A stretch of 64,000 bases of DNA, taken from contig OZ038530.1 of assembly GCA_964036665.1 (NCBI GenBank), positions 11,186,501-11,250,500 on the forward strand. Direction: 5' to 3'. The notes beneath the pieces were generated by a model that was not told the DNA's origin, did no database searches, and saw nothing but the letters and a program-made list of their open reading frames with translations. This DNA comes from Gordius sp. MW1. Lineage: Eukaryota > Nematomorpha > Gordioida > Gordea > Gordiidae. A program made the position numbers and the translations under genes. How positions within the stretch are numbered: the stretch's first letter is position 1; each line of letters begins with the position of its first letter. Positions 21,725 through 33,424 of this stretch are shown here, in pieces.

Positions 21725-23204
21725 GTTCAAGGATGATATAAGAGCAAATTACGACCACACCACTACCCAACCTGGAAACACGATTGCCCCCTTGTCACAT
21801 TCGACTCAAGGCAAAAATCCTTTTGGTATCATTTTCATAAAAACCCATAAAACTGGAAGTTCCATCATGCAAAATATTCTTATGCGTTATGGACAAAGAC
21901 ACCATTACAATTTCATACTCCCCCAAAGCTCAGAAGATATTTATATTAACATCGATGATCACGACCGGCAAAATCATAAGCCCACCTCTTTCCCCTTCCT
22001 CATGTGCCATCATACGATAAATTTTAAAACTCCGAGAATTTTAAGTTCAAAGCTGTTGGGTGATTTAACCCCTGAAAATAAGGAAATGTTGCCTGGTATC
22101 AACTACGTTTCTATTATTAGACGACCTGGTCTAGTGTTTGAATCGAATTACAATTACCACAACCTCATATTTCAAACGAATCAAAGGATTGATCATTTTC
22201 TCTTTGACCCCATACCTTTTTGGGTTGACTCCGAAATTGGTAATGGCACAGCCATTAAGGGTTATTTAAGAGATCCCATGCTGCATGACTTAGGATTAAA
22301 TATATTAGCTGAAGACGATAATCCTGCGGTTCAATGGTTTAAAGAACTTTTACAAAATTATGATTCTCATAATCTTAAATACAACTCAAGCCGCGAAATT
22401 CTACTCCTAACTAAATTGAACGACATCTACCATAGCGCGATCGCTGCGAAACTAAAGGAAATCGAGCGCGACTACGCTCTTATCATGGTGGCTGAGTTAA
22501 TGGAGGAAAGTGTTGTATTATTGAAAGACTTACTAGACGACAAAAGGGAAAATATCGATAGGTTACTAGCATTCAATCGATACGACGATTGGGTCTATTT
22601 GCCCTTAAACGCTCGAAAATTGAGCGAAAAATTTGAACCGCTCCATCATACTCTACCAACTCCGCGTGCAAGGGGAAGAACTGAGAGTGAAGATTTAAGC
22701 GGGCAACGACAGCATTTATGGCATCGAATTGAGAGCTGGAATTTTGGGGACGTCCTGTTGTATGACAATTTGCGAGGTATATTGATGGAAAAGATTGAAC
22801 GATACGGAATCCTGAGAATGAGAAAAGAAGTGGAAAGGTTGAAAATAAGGTGCAGGCAATGGCTCCATATCTGCATCAGTGATCTTGCGTCCAAAGAAGA
22901 GGATGATAGTTATGTTAAAAGTGATAAAAGGACCATGGTGTTTCATAAGCGAGCCAAACGCTCTACCCCGAAGACCACTTTTTACGCCCCTTGGTCAGTT
23001 CAAGTTTGGGGTTACCGAATAAAACAACACTTTTTCTCGTCTATTTACACCGTGGATATGTTCGTCCGAGATATGGTAGAACCGAGGAATAAAAAACTTA
23101 TGGGAGGTGGCGTAGATATAGAATCAGAGGTTAGGAGATTTTGTGAAAAGCTTGTTAAAGATGAATATGCATTTACTGCCGATTTACTTAAAGTCCAAAC
23201 CTAG
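21725..23204 (+). CDS. Galactose 3-O-sulfotransferase family (Gal3ST), main exon
   Basis: Gal3ST enzymes move sulfate from PAPS to the 3-OH of galactose on glycolipids or glycoproteins in the Golgi, as type II membrane proteins. The exon encodes about 493 residues. IIFIKTHKTGSS near its start is the family 5'-phosphosulfate loop; YVSIIRRPGLVFESNYNY about 90 residues later is the 3'-phosphate region, with RRP where many members have RDP. The basic C-terminal third is longer than I expect for the family. There is no in-frame ATG before the PAPS loop, while ACTAG at 21720-21724 is a plausible acceptor, so the membrane anchor must be in an upstream exon I could not find. Stop at 23202-23204; poly(A) signal at 23250. 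Confidence 0.87.
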
Positions 23205-23249
23205 ATGTTTACATTTGACGTGCTTTGAAATACATTATTAATATGTGGA

Positions 23250-23255
23250 AATAAA
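23250..23255 (+). promoter_or_regulatory. Poly(A) signal of the Gal3ST gene
   Basis: AATAAA 46 nt after the stop codon, followed by T/G-rich sequence. Confidence 0.5.
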
Positions 23256-24940
23256 TTTGTTTAGGTTGCTATACAACATATTTAATATGAACAGCAATTT
23301 TATTATAAATAGTTTGCAGTCTTAGATGAATAAATTAACATTTGACTTTGGTGAATAAAATTTCTAGGTCTCCCGCGGTAAAATATATTAAAATTTCTTG
23401 CCACAATTATTAGAACATTAAATATAAAAACTTGAACATGACCCGACACTTCTATAATATGATTTTTCTGAATTAAATTAAGACTTTAAATGCTATTTGG
23501 GCTGATTAGTTTTAGAGCTAAAAATATGTAAGTGACATCTATTTATGGAGGAATCTTTTAAAAAAATAAAGCCAGTAATTTGATATGGGGCTATTAGTGT
23601 TTATGAATTACAAATATTTTACTATTTATTCCAAAAAGAAGATTTGGTAAATTAAGATTATTGGAAAACAATTTTTGGACAGAATTGGCTCTTTAACATT
23701 ATTTCCACTTAAAAAATAATTGTTTACAGCTTTTTTTTTAATACACCACCTCACGATAACCTGTGGTGTGACCTGCACCAAGGTCAATAGATATAATTTC
23801 ACGCGCTCTTTGAAGATTACTAGTTTGCATCATCTCGGATTAATAACTTTTAATCATTTATTTATTTCCAGGGTCGTTCTCCGCCATTGATTTAAAGGAA
23901 AACAATCTAACATAACAGAGCTAGAAGTGTATCTAATTTAAATAGTTAATATAAAGAAAGTAACTATACTTCATAACAATACATAAAAGTCAATACCACA
24001 GTGGTTATTTATTTGACCTTTGAGAGATTAACGACTCTTTTTATATGCTCTACGCTTAAAATTGTCCATAGCTACAGTACTGATTTTAATTATTATCTCT
24101 CTTTTCGTTTGTAAATAATATTCGTATCTCGTTATTACTAAATGACAGAAATTAAAATTAAAAATTTTGGATGTATAAACAATAATATTATCGGTAGTCA
24201 AAGGTAAAAAGAACCTTGCGGTAAATTTATTGCAAAAAAACTCTCTCTCCCGCAGCTAATTAAAATGATCGAATGTCAATCGATTGTAAGGATAATTTTC
24301 GTTGTCCGTTATAAATTATGGTTGCCTATGCTGAAAGATATTATATTCAAACTCTTGCCTATATATCAATACTATCAATAATCAAAGGTAATTTAGTTAA
24401 AATATTGTGGAAAAAAAATTTTAAATCTCAATTTTATAGCCTCTTAATAATTAATTGATATTTATCTAATAATTGACAATTTCCTCTTAAATAAATGAGA
24501 TAAATTATATTTTCCAGCTTTATTTCACACCTAAGCGTAATATTTCAAATCCTATTTTGTCTAAAGATTTTTTTTACTAAATTTTATTTTAGACAGGGGG
24601 ACCCAATCTCAAGGCATTGCCAATACACAAGACGAAATATTTTCGTAAAAATCTATTTTATATCAATTTAAACTATGAGTGATATTCGATAATCCGTAAC
24701 CCTTTGTGAGTCATGGAGATAGATAAGGAGCTTTTAGTAATGTGATTTTAAAATTATTGGAAATTATTGAATTTAATCTTTACAAAAATGTATGTCATTT
24801 ATTTAATTTCATCATTTTTCTTGGAAATTTAAAGGCGTTAATAAGAAATTATAATTACTATAACTTGTTTTCTTCAAATATAAAGACATTTTTCCTGAAG
24901 TTTCTTCAATTAACAAATTAAATTTCTTCCTATTGTAATT
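23256..24940. other. Intergenic, nothing recognised
   Basis: AT-rich sequence (mostly A/T runs) without coding character. Short imperfect inverted repeats only. A truncated MITE-B follows at 24943-25085, then more featureless sequence to about 26180. Confidence 0.5.
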
Positions 24941-26179
24941 GACATGGGCATAGCCAGGGGGGGGGCAGGGGGCCTCCCCTCTGAATGACAAAAAAAAATG
25001 AATGCAAAAATCCTTAAAAATTAAAAAAACATGTTTTGCCCCTCCCTGATTGAACCTTTAAACGTTTTGCCCCCCCCCCTAAGGAAATAGTAATTCACTT
25101 GTTTATGCTAACATTAAATTTATAATTACTATAATATTAGAAAATATAAAAATAATAAGAAATGAGAAGAATATTGACGGCCGAGGAGACCAGCTTATAA
25201 AGTAAAACAAAACTATATAGAATACAATTATATAATAAGTTAGTGTCAAAATAAATTTGCAAAATTTTAACCAACCTAAATTTTAATTAATAAGCGATTG
25301 GCAATAAAAAATATACATCTCATTCAAAACCGGTTTAGCATTTTATTTAAAGCGAAAATAAATCGGATTTGTTTTGAGCATTAATATTATATTTTATTAT
25401 AAGCCTTTTAAAAATCGCAGGTCATTCTTAAAAACTACAAAGCTAGAAAGATTTTAAGAACGAAATCTGCATCAACTATATTTATTAAAAATTTATAATG
25501 TTATGCTTTAAAAAGACTCAAAATTGTATATACGATTTAATCTTGCATATTTAAAATTCATGTCTTGACGGATATATATGTTTAAAGGGTCTAGAAAAAA
25601 TAAGGTATATTTTAATGATTTTAATTCCCTTTGTTCCGTCATTAAAATCTCTAAATAACTTTTTCAGATAAATGTCCGAAAAGTGAGTTTTTTGGCTTCG
25701 TTAAAAGATTTATTTTTTTATTAAGCAAACATCTCGTTACTTTGTAATATGTCTTTTAATTATGTTTAATTTGTGAATCTACTTGGTAATTAAAAATGTC
25801 TACCAAATTAATCAAACGCTACGGATAAATTAGTTGGTAGGGACGTATACAGAATTACACTATGGTTTGTCGAGGGAGACGAAGACAGAAATATTAATGG
25901 TCAAAAAGGTTTCATTCTCGCGCTTTATAATTTTAGCTTAGAACATAATTAACTCATAGTCGTTAGAACTAGGATTCTTAAAACTATTTTTTTCTCGAGG
26001 GAGTAAAAATTTGTAAAAGTATGTATAATTCTACAAAACAAGAGCTTTATAGAGTCTAAAAGAAAATTTAACTAAGAGCCATTTATAGTTTAATCTATAA
26101 CTTTAACAGGACATTAATTACAAAATTTAAATTGCGTTAGAACGACATTTGAGAACACATAACACATTTGGGTTGAAAT

Positions 26180-26870
26180 TGAATTACACCAAGAATCTGC
26201 TCTAAGTCCCTTTTTATCCAATATAATTATGGACACGATAAGGAGAGAAATTCAAATGACCTATGACATGGGCGTAGCCAATGGGGGGCAGGGAGGAGCG
26301 GCTGTCCCCCTCTAAATCCAAAAATTTGTTGAAATTTATTACAACTATGGCTAAAATTTCTAAAAATTATCATTTTGCCCCTCCCTAAATAAGTATTGCC
26401 CAATATTGCCCCCCTCTAATCCCAATGCTGGCTACGCCCATGATCTATGATATAGTACTATCCGAAGAGACAACGAAGAATGTATCCGAAGCGGCCGAAA
26501 TGTTGTCAACGCGCTGAAATGGATATGGTTTAATGGTCAACGATCGAAAAACAGTATACATGGAGATGAATGTTACAGAGACCCCATCGCTAGATGGACA
26601 TCTAGATTATCCAAAAAACGGGTTTATATACCACGGCTGGATGCTACACCTAGAGGGAGGTCGAGCAAAAAAATTCAGTCGACTTATTCAAAAACATGGC
26701 TTAAATGGCGAAGTATATCCTGTGTAATGTTGGACAAGAAGATGCGCCTATATGGTTGAGAAGCTTACAAATCCATTTAACGCCCGGTGTTACTCCTCTA
26801 TCCATGTTAAACAGGGGCATTAAACGCCAGGGAAGATATGTTATTACAGGTGGAGATCGGGGTTAAGCTG
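26180..26870 (+). pseudogene. RTE-like LINE reverse transcriptase remnant, split by MITE-B
   Basis: Before the MITE: LHQESALSPFLSNIIMDTIR, resembling the LHQGSALSP...MD block of RTE-type reverse transcriptases. After it: DIVLSEETTKNVSEAAEMLS, a stop, then GLMVNDRKTVYMEM, matching the ADDIVL and LKVN..KTEYM blocks, and further C-terminal-looking sequence to about 26870. The stretch between the two blocks is shorter than normal and stops occur, so the element is dead. Confidence 0.72.
26259..26450. mobile_element. MITE-B copy inside the LINE remnant
   Basis: Element 26267-26442, CATGGGCGTAGCCA...TGGCTACGCCCATG, with flanks ACCTATGA (26259-26266) and ATCTATGA (26443-26450), 7 of 8 matching. Another copy, without a visible duplication, lies at 26896-27063. 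Confidence 0.88.
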
Positions 26871-27240
26871 GACCATATGACAAATGACTGTTGGCCATGG
26901 GCGTAAGCAAGGGGAGGGGGCAGGGAGGGGCGGCTGCCCTTCTCTAAATCCAAAAATTTGTTAAAATTTATTAAAATTATAGCTAAAATTTCAAAAAATG
27001 TCCATTTTGCCTCTCCCTAAATCATTATTGCCCCCCTCTAATTCCAATGCTGGCTACGCCCATAATTGAGAGCGTTGCAAATAAGGGGGGGGGTACCATA
27101 TTCTATTATCATTACCTTAAATACCAATCATATTTATTCACATTATATAGCGTAATAATTTTTTTTATCATAAAGTCTCTTACATATGAGCTCTATTTTA
27201 TCGTTAATATCCTAATATTACGTATGAATTATTTCTCTGA

Positions 27241-27802
27241 TTGAGGACTATAGGTCTGCATGAGCCGGACCAGCCCGTGGCGCAAAGGCCCAAGCCCGGC
27301 CAGCTGGGTAAAATAGGACTGTTAATAAAATGGGGGCCGGGCATGGGCTTATATAAGTAAAACAGTTACGATTTTATTTTGCTCACTTTCAAATTATGAA
27401 TATAAAAACTGAATGTAGTATTTTAAGGAAAATAAAGTATGGTATAGAAATTTAAATTATAATAAAGTCAGTAATTTATAGAGAATTGTGATTTAGTTAG
27501 GTAAGTAGTCTCATAAAGATAAAAGGACCAAATTAGCCCTAATAAAATAAAAGTCTTTTATTTTTAAACGACAAATTTAAATTGTAAATCTTGTTTGTGC
27601 CTTACATTATATAGTAACTTTATACGCAACGTTTTTAGGACACAAATAGAAATTTTTGAAACAATGTGGGCCTGTTCTTATTTAATGCGGGCCTGGGGCC
27701 ATGATATCTGCTGGATAAGTGTGGGGCAAAAATATAAATTTGAGTGGATGTGGGCTGGGCCTCAACTCGATATTTCGGCCCATGCAGATCTCTATTCAGG
27801 AC
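27241..27802. mobile_element. GGGC-rich non-autonomous hAT-like element with 8-bp duplication
   Basis: Element 27249-27794 begins TATAGGTCTGCATGAGCC and ends GGCCCATGCAGATCTCTA, flanked by TTGAGGAC and TTCAGGAC (7 of 8). No transposase. The reading frame at 27595-27897 lies inside it and is not a gene. Confidence 0.8.
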
Positions 27803-28252
27803 TATGCCAAAGCAACGCTTGGCCGGGCACAGCTAGTTATATATATTTTTTTCTCGCTCCAAGTGGAGCATTCAGGCTCCTAGTCCTATTATATTAAATA
27901 AATAACGAGTTGAAATTTCATATAGCGCTTAATGAATCCATTTCTATTTAAAATTTAAGAAAATTTTTAGAATCATATTTTAATAGTAGTGTCAAAGCAA
28001 TCGTTTTTTTAGTTAAATTATTTCATATAATCCCCTATCATAGATTCTGGGTCCATATAGGCTCATAGTTTAGTAGTGACTTTTTATTTTAAAAGCTAAC
28101 GGCTCATGATAAATCAAAATATGAAAATAACTTTTTCCCCATATTAGTTTTTTAAATTTTCTCGCATATTTTGGCCCTAGGTTCTTCACTCACAACGGGT
28201 TAAAATAATATGAATTAACGTTTTGTTTTCAAATTAATAATTTATATTTTAG

Positions 28253-29134
28253 GAATATGTTTAAATGTTTGACTCAGCAAACCCTCAATTTTCATCCTGT
28301 AACCGGGGAAAAAATCCTAGGCAATACTCTCTATGCTTACTTCGGAAACTATGGGTGTCATTGTTTTTCACGTGCAGCTAATCCCTTGAAAAAAATAGCG
28401 GACGAGGCTGATCAGTTATTTTCAAATTATGATGATTCTCAATAATTTAAAACTAGTATTGTTGTGAGTTGTGACTTTTAAAATTGGATGTCTAATACCA
28501 AACTTTCTATTAAAAAGATTAAACTGAGCATTCAACTAAAAAATCTTGGCAAACATTTTGATCTTTTTAAATTTATTTTGTTTTATTTAAAATAAAGATG
28601 CTGTCGTTCGCGTAAAATATGCCTACAAAATATGATAATGCAAACCCCGAGATGCAGCCAACTCCTAGACAATGCCATGATAGCTCCCGAAAAATGGAGA
28701 TGTGTAGTTCATGAGTCACTTAAACCGACCATCGTTCCTCGATACAATGTAAATTGCGGTAAATACGATTTATTGATTTATTTTATACCATATTTTTTTG
28801 AAGTATTTTTAAAAAATATCTATCTTTGAATATGCTCTCGTTTTCAAATATGTAGTGTGAGTTTTTTGCAATTCTACATCACCTTTAAAATTTTTATAAA
28901 GTTTGAAGAGGAACAAATCTTATTAAATAAATTTTATCAGTGAATTATTTATGATATGAATGGTACTTTGCTAGTTAAAACATGCAATATAAATTTTATT
29001 TAGATAAGGCTGGAAATCATCAATGTGCCCAGCGACGTTGTCAGTGCAATAAAATAGCTGCCGATTGCCTTTCTAATTATTTATCCAAATCAGATGCCTC
29101 TGGGTTATTATTTTACAAAAGAACTTGTGTTTAA
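28253..29134 (+). CDS. Secreted phospholipase A2-like protein lacking the catalytic dyad, partial
   Basis: Exons 28253-28414, 28598-28758 and 29004-29134 join with phases 2 and 1 across GT-AG introns of 183 and 245 nt. The cysteine scaffold is that of secreted PLA2: MFKC near the start, YGCHC in place of YGCYC, CCRSRKIC in place of CCxxHDxC, YNVNC, and CQCNKIAADC in place of CxCDRxAAxC, ending RTCV and TAA. The active-site His reads Arg, the calcium-binding Asp reads Lys, and the glycine-rich calcium loop reads FSRAAN, so hydrolysis is not expected. The signal-peptide exon lies upstream and was not identified. Poly(A) signal at 29191. A binding or structural role is inference only. Confidence 0.8.
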
Positions 29135-29190
29135 TTGACGAATTTTGTTTGTATGTTTCAAAGTTTTTTATATGAACACTACGCGAAACG

Positions 29191-29196
29191 AATAAA
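29191..29196 (+). promoter_or_regulatory. Poly(A) signal of the PLA2-like gene
   Basis: AATAAA 57 nt after the stop codon. Confidence 0.5.
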
Positions 29197-29619
29197 TTGA
29201 AATCAATTTTGCCAATCAACTTTTTCCATTAAAAATAATTATTTTCAAATAGCTTATTCTCTTTACTCGAAGATCTCATTCCTGATCAATAAAGGGTTGA
29301 ATGCAATTTATAAGCATTTTGGACTATGTTTTAATATTTTTGCACATAATTAAAAAGAATCATTAGATAAATTGTAATTCATAAATTAATACAAAAATTA
29401 AGTTTTAGTACTATAATCTAAACATTTATTTGAAAGGTTATTATAATTAATTATAATATATAGTGGCGTAGCCAGGATTCAAAATGGGGGAAATAATTAA
29501 CAATGTATTAAGACATAAATGGTTATGGATGGTTTTCATTAGTTTAAGACAAAACTATATAAATTTTTGGTATGGTTAACAAACAATGCATCACCCATTT
29601 AGTTTGGTTATCCTTGATT

Positions 29620-30258
29620 TTAATAGCCGGCTGAAGAAGCTTCTAAGAAACCGCTTTTAAGCGTTTGTGCCATGAAAAGGAATAACTTATTCCAAGCCGA
29701 TCTAACCTCCGAAGTGAATCCATCGGATCCCAATTCTTCTTGCCATTGCGCTAAGAGGCATGCCTTGAAGCAATCCCAATACTCGGGCTCGAATGCACGA
29801 AATTGGCTGTGTACTTTACCCAACACGAACAGCGACGTTTGAGTAACTTCTACGTCATTTAAATTACTGAGTAGGGTTGCGAAAGCGAAATAAAACCTTT
29901 GCGAATGAGCCTTGAATCTGGGATCTGCAAACAAGGCATCCGCATCCGATATTGTTCTGAATGGGAACATAGCCTTTATCGCGGCTGACTCTTCAAATAG
30001 GCGCATAAATACTTTTTGGACCAAGAAAAGGCCGGACCGCTTAGGCTGACCCGGGGTACTGTATGTCATCATTTTCCACGATCTTAATATGATAGCTCTA
30101 TCTTTTGCTGATAGTTTGGCCGGCACCGAATCATCTGGTAGTTCTGGCCGTTTTTTTAATATGAAGGACGATGAAAATTTGAGACGACTTATCCAGCTGA
30201 CATCCTTTGTTTTGTAATTGGACTTAGATTTGGCTCCTAAATTTCCCATTTCTCTCAT
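29620..30258 (-). CDS. Globin with N-myristoylation-like start, intronless
   Basis: A 212-residue single-exon frame. The globin fold starts at about residue 49 (LSAKDRAIILRSW, with the conserved A-helix Trp at 61), MFPF at 97-100 covers the CD1 Phe region, His118 in RFKAHSQRF is the distal E7 position and His150 in LGKVHSQF is the proximal F8 haem ligand; FTSEVRSAWNKLF is the H helix. The roughly 48-residue N-terminal extension is basic. The fourth codon is a second Met giving MGNLGAKSKS, which fits an N-myristoylation signal as known for membrane-linked globins such as globin X; either Met could start. The absence of the usual globin introns is notable. It is convergent with the PLA2-like gene (486 bp apart). 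Confidence 0.9.
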   Translation of the reverse strand: MREMGNLGAKSKSNYKTKDVSWISRLKFSSSFILKKRPELPDDSVPAKLSAKDRAIILRSWKMMTYSTPGQPKRSGLFLVQKVFMRLFEESAAIKAMFPFRTISDADALFADPRFKAHSQRFYFAFATLLSNLNDVEVTQTSLFVLGKVHSQFRAFEPEYWDCFKACLLAQWQEELGSDGFTSEVRSAWNKLFLFMAQTLKSGFLEASSAGY

Positions 30259-31210
30259 CCACTCTGTTTTACAAAGGTAGGTTTTACAGGGTACAGAACA
30301 AAGAATTGTTTGGATTTTTTGATTAATAGGGTTAAAAAGGTATAATGGGATGGATTAATGCCTTTTTGAGATAATTTGTCATAATTAATCACCGATATAC
30401 AAAAATGTGGGCGTTTCTTTATTATTTGGCGCTACAAATGTGAAGAAGATGGAAGTTCTAAATTAATTTTTTTGGCTGCATTTGTCTATCCCCTTAATTT
30501 AATTATCGACGGGCGCTATTAAGGATAATTAATTACGACGATTCAGATTACTCTATTCACTAATTGTAACAAAGCCTTTTATAACTAAAAATACTGCATA
30601 GAAATTCAATATTTAGAATAATTTATTATTAATAGCTGAGGGGCAAATTTTTCTGAGTTAATACATAAATCACAACTTCGCATTACTTAATAAACTAAAA
30701 TTTAAAGATCTAGTAAATATGTTTACGGCAAGACACCACTTAATAAATGTATTTTCAGAGTCTAGATATTAATTAAGTTATATTTCAGCAATATTGTTTA
30801 TGATTATTTTGGCTACGATTTCCTATCCTTATCAATAATTAATGACGTACTTTTATTATTTATTAATAAATTTTTTGGCAATTTTATTGAAATCTTAATT
30901 AATGTAATGGTGATGCTAAAAGACGAATGGTATCCAAAAGCCTACCCAAGTGCCATGATAAAAACTAGAAATTTTTAGTTAAGTGCTCGCCATGAACCTT
31001 TTATTTAATTAATTAATTAATTAATTAAAAATGAGTAATTTATTTTGTGAAATACTCAATATTAATATCCATAACCTTGAGAATTAAATTTAAACTCTGT
31101 TTATTCAAAAGTATGATTAAATATACAGAAGTTTTTTATAATAATATTTTAAATTCGAAATTCGCTTATAAAAAGATTTAATTTATACCAATGATTCTAA
31201 AGTAAAATAA
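30259..31210. other. Upstream region of the globin gene, nothing firm
   Basis: AT-rich, containing a (TTAA)n tract at about 31004-31026. Any globin promoter lies here, but I see no motif that I can call. Confidence 0.4.
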
Positions 31211-31224
31211 CGATACAATCATAC

Positions 31225-31502
31225 GAATCGGGGTCAAAGTAGCAGAATGATGAAAAAGTAGCAGAAAAATATTTTTTTAGATTATCAATATATTAGAATT
31301 AAATCTCAAATGAGGAGGGAATTTGATGTGCAAATAACCCTAACCCTAACCTAAAACGCCAACCTAAAACACTAACCCTAACCCTCCTGAATATGTTAAG
31401 TCCTGACCAATCTTGATCAGTTCTGACCAATCTTGATCAGTTCTAAATCTTGATCAGTTCTGACCAATTTGGCTGCTATTTTTCTGCTATTTTGACCGGG
31501 TG
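31225..31502. mobile_element. MITE-D copy 2, opposite orientation to copy 1
   Basis: Starts CGGGGTCAAAGTAGCAGAAT and ends TTCTGCTATTTTGACCGGGT, the reverse complement of the element at 20539-20780. Interior has CCCTAACCCTAACC and repeated TTGATCAGTTCTGACCAAT blocks. Flanks AATCATAC / AATCATAT are a possible eroded duplication. Confidence 0.78.
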
Positions 31503-31554
31503 CCAATCATATATTAAGTGAGAAAACGACTTGAAGAACTGCAAATCACTTTAT

Positions 31555-31640
31555 TTCTTTATTTTTTTAACATGCTTTATTAAAGAAGAGTATTAAATAT
31601 ATAATGGAATTTATAAAAAGATACAAGAAACCTGACCCGA
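31555..31640 (-). mobile_element. LINE 3'-end fragment, same family as 62171-63488
   Basis: AACATGCTTTATTAAAG followed by AGTATTAAATATA and a diverged ...AAAGATACAAGAA segment matches 62232-62297, the 3' UTR of the RLE-type LINE. Only the tail is left. Confidence 0.6.
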
Positions 31641-32052
31641 CTCAAAAGCTATTTAAAATTTTCCAAACGAACTCGACCCAAAAGAGTCTAAATTTTTTTA
31701 ACTGAATCCCTCCCGAACGCCTTAATTTTGGTATCCAAGTACGAAAAACTGCGGTGTGTAAAATTTAATCGTCAAATTAAAGTGCGATTTATGAATCTAA
31801 TTAACACCACAGATTTTAATTACTAAATTTTTTTGACCCAACACCCCGCCACCCCCTCCCCCCCCCCCTACCAGGTAACTTGTCACTTCCAATAAAACAT
31901 TCTCTCTAGTTTGTATTCTATTTTTTTTTAATTTATTTTATTTTTTTATTTTTTTTGATGATGTCCTTTATAAGGACCAAATATTATAATAATTATAATT
32001 TGTTTTAACACTCTCTAACATTCCCGATAATAAATCTATGAAGAAGAAAATT

Positions 32053-33075
32053 TAAGCTTATTAAGTGCTATGCCATTTATGGGCTCGCTTTTGGTTGTCT
32101 GCCGTGTTCTGTCCTGTTCAACTCGAATTTTTTGCATAATTGCCGTGGAAACTTGTAAGAGTTTTTAATGGCTGTGGACATCTGCATTTTGCTTTCGCAA
32201 ATAGACTAGCCTATGACCGCTGGTAGTTGGCTTTAATTTTTTGACCTCGTCCCAGCCCATTTTCATTATTGTTTATGGGCCCAACCAACTGATTAGCTTT
32301 AAACATAAATTTCTTTTTGAAACTTGTCTAGGTTGTTGCTATCTATCTGATACTTGCTAAACTGGCTAAGTAATTCCAGGCAAATGAATGATGACCATTG
32401 CTTAATTAGACTTTATCGGCCCCGGCCAAAGGGCGAAATTCTGGTTAATAGCTGTTTATATTTGCTGTTTTGTGAATTTTATTTGACAATTTGTATAGGT
32501 TGTTGCATTAATGTTTTCGAAATTGGCTATATAATTCCCTGCAAATAATGATGACCGTTGCTTACTTCAACTTTATCTGACCTCGGTCAAAGGCCAAATT
32601 ATTAATTTGGTTAATTGCTATTTTAATTGTATATTTACCAATAAATAAAATGACCACTGGCCAAAGTGTGAATCGAATTTTTTTTCTATATTATAATTAT
32701 AGGCCACTTGGCCATCTGCTGACCATTAGAAAAAATGACCACTGGCCAAAGTGTAATTTGAATTTTTTTATATATTATAATATAGGCTATTTGGCTGTCT
32801 GCTGGTTACTGACCAATGAAAAAAATAACCACTGGCTAAAGTTTAATTGGAAAATTTTTTCGTTTTTTAATATTTGGCCCTTTTGTATTTATACGATTTT
32901 TGACCATCTGCTGACCAAAGAAAAAAATAACCATTGGCCAAAGTGTGAATCAAATTTTTTTTCTATATTTTGCCCTTATATAATTATAGGTTATTTGGCC
33001 GTCTGATAACCAATAGAAAAAATGATCATGACCAAAGTGTGAATCGATTTTTTTCAGCTATATTTTCCCCTTATA
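32053..33075. repeat. R1-related repeat (variant b)
   Basis: Starts GTGCTATGCCATTTATGGGC, continues with a segment shared with 57083-57470 (GCTTTCGCAAATA, GTGGAAACTT), then four diverged tandem units built on AAAATGACCACTGGCCAAAG and TCTGCTGACCA. Frames at 32650-33236 are repeat translations. Confidence 0.65.
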
Positions 33076-33244
33076 TTATTTCTTTCCCACGTCTCACCGC
33101 ACCCCACACCCCTTACAAGGGTCTTTTTATATATAGTTTTACAAATGAGGTTACCCCGTTCCTTTTTGCTTCTAAAACCGCTCTACCTGACCCTAAATAT
33201 ATTGCAAAATTGTCATTCATTTACCATCTCAACTAATATTCGCA

Positions 33245-33424
33245 CATGGGCGTACGCAGGGGGAGCAGGGGGGGGGCGGCTGCCCCCCCCCTAATTTATG
33301 AAAAAAAAATTTCAATGCAAAAACATTGAAAAATTAAAAAAAATTATGTTTTGCCCCCCTCTAAATGAACTTTTGAACGTTTTGCCCCCCCCCCCCCCTA
33401 ATTCAAAACCTGCGTACGCCCATG
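33245..33424. mobile_element. MITE-B poly-G variant
   Basis: CATGGGCGTACGCAGG ... CCTGCGTACGCCCATG, flanks TATTCGCA / CATTCGCA (7 of 8). The sequence before 34027 holds nothing else I recognise. Confidence 0.82.

Noticed and set aside
27595-27897. 100-residue frame upstream of the PLA2-like gene as its first exon
   Set aside because: It lies within the GGGC-rich hAT-like element and has no signal peptide or compatible donor.
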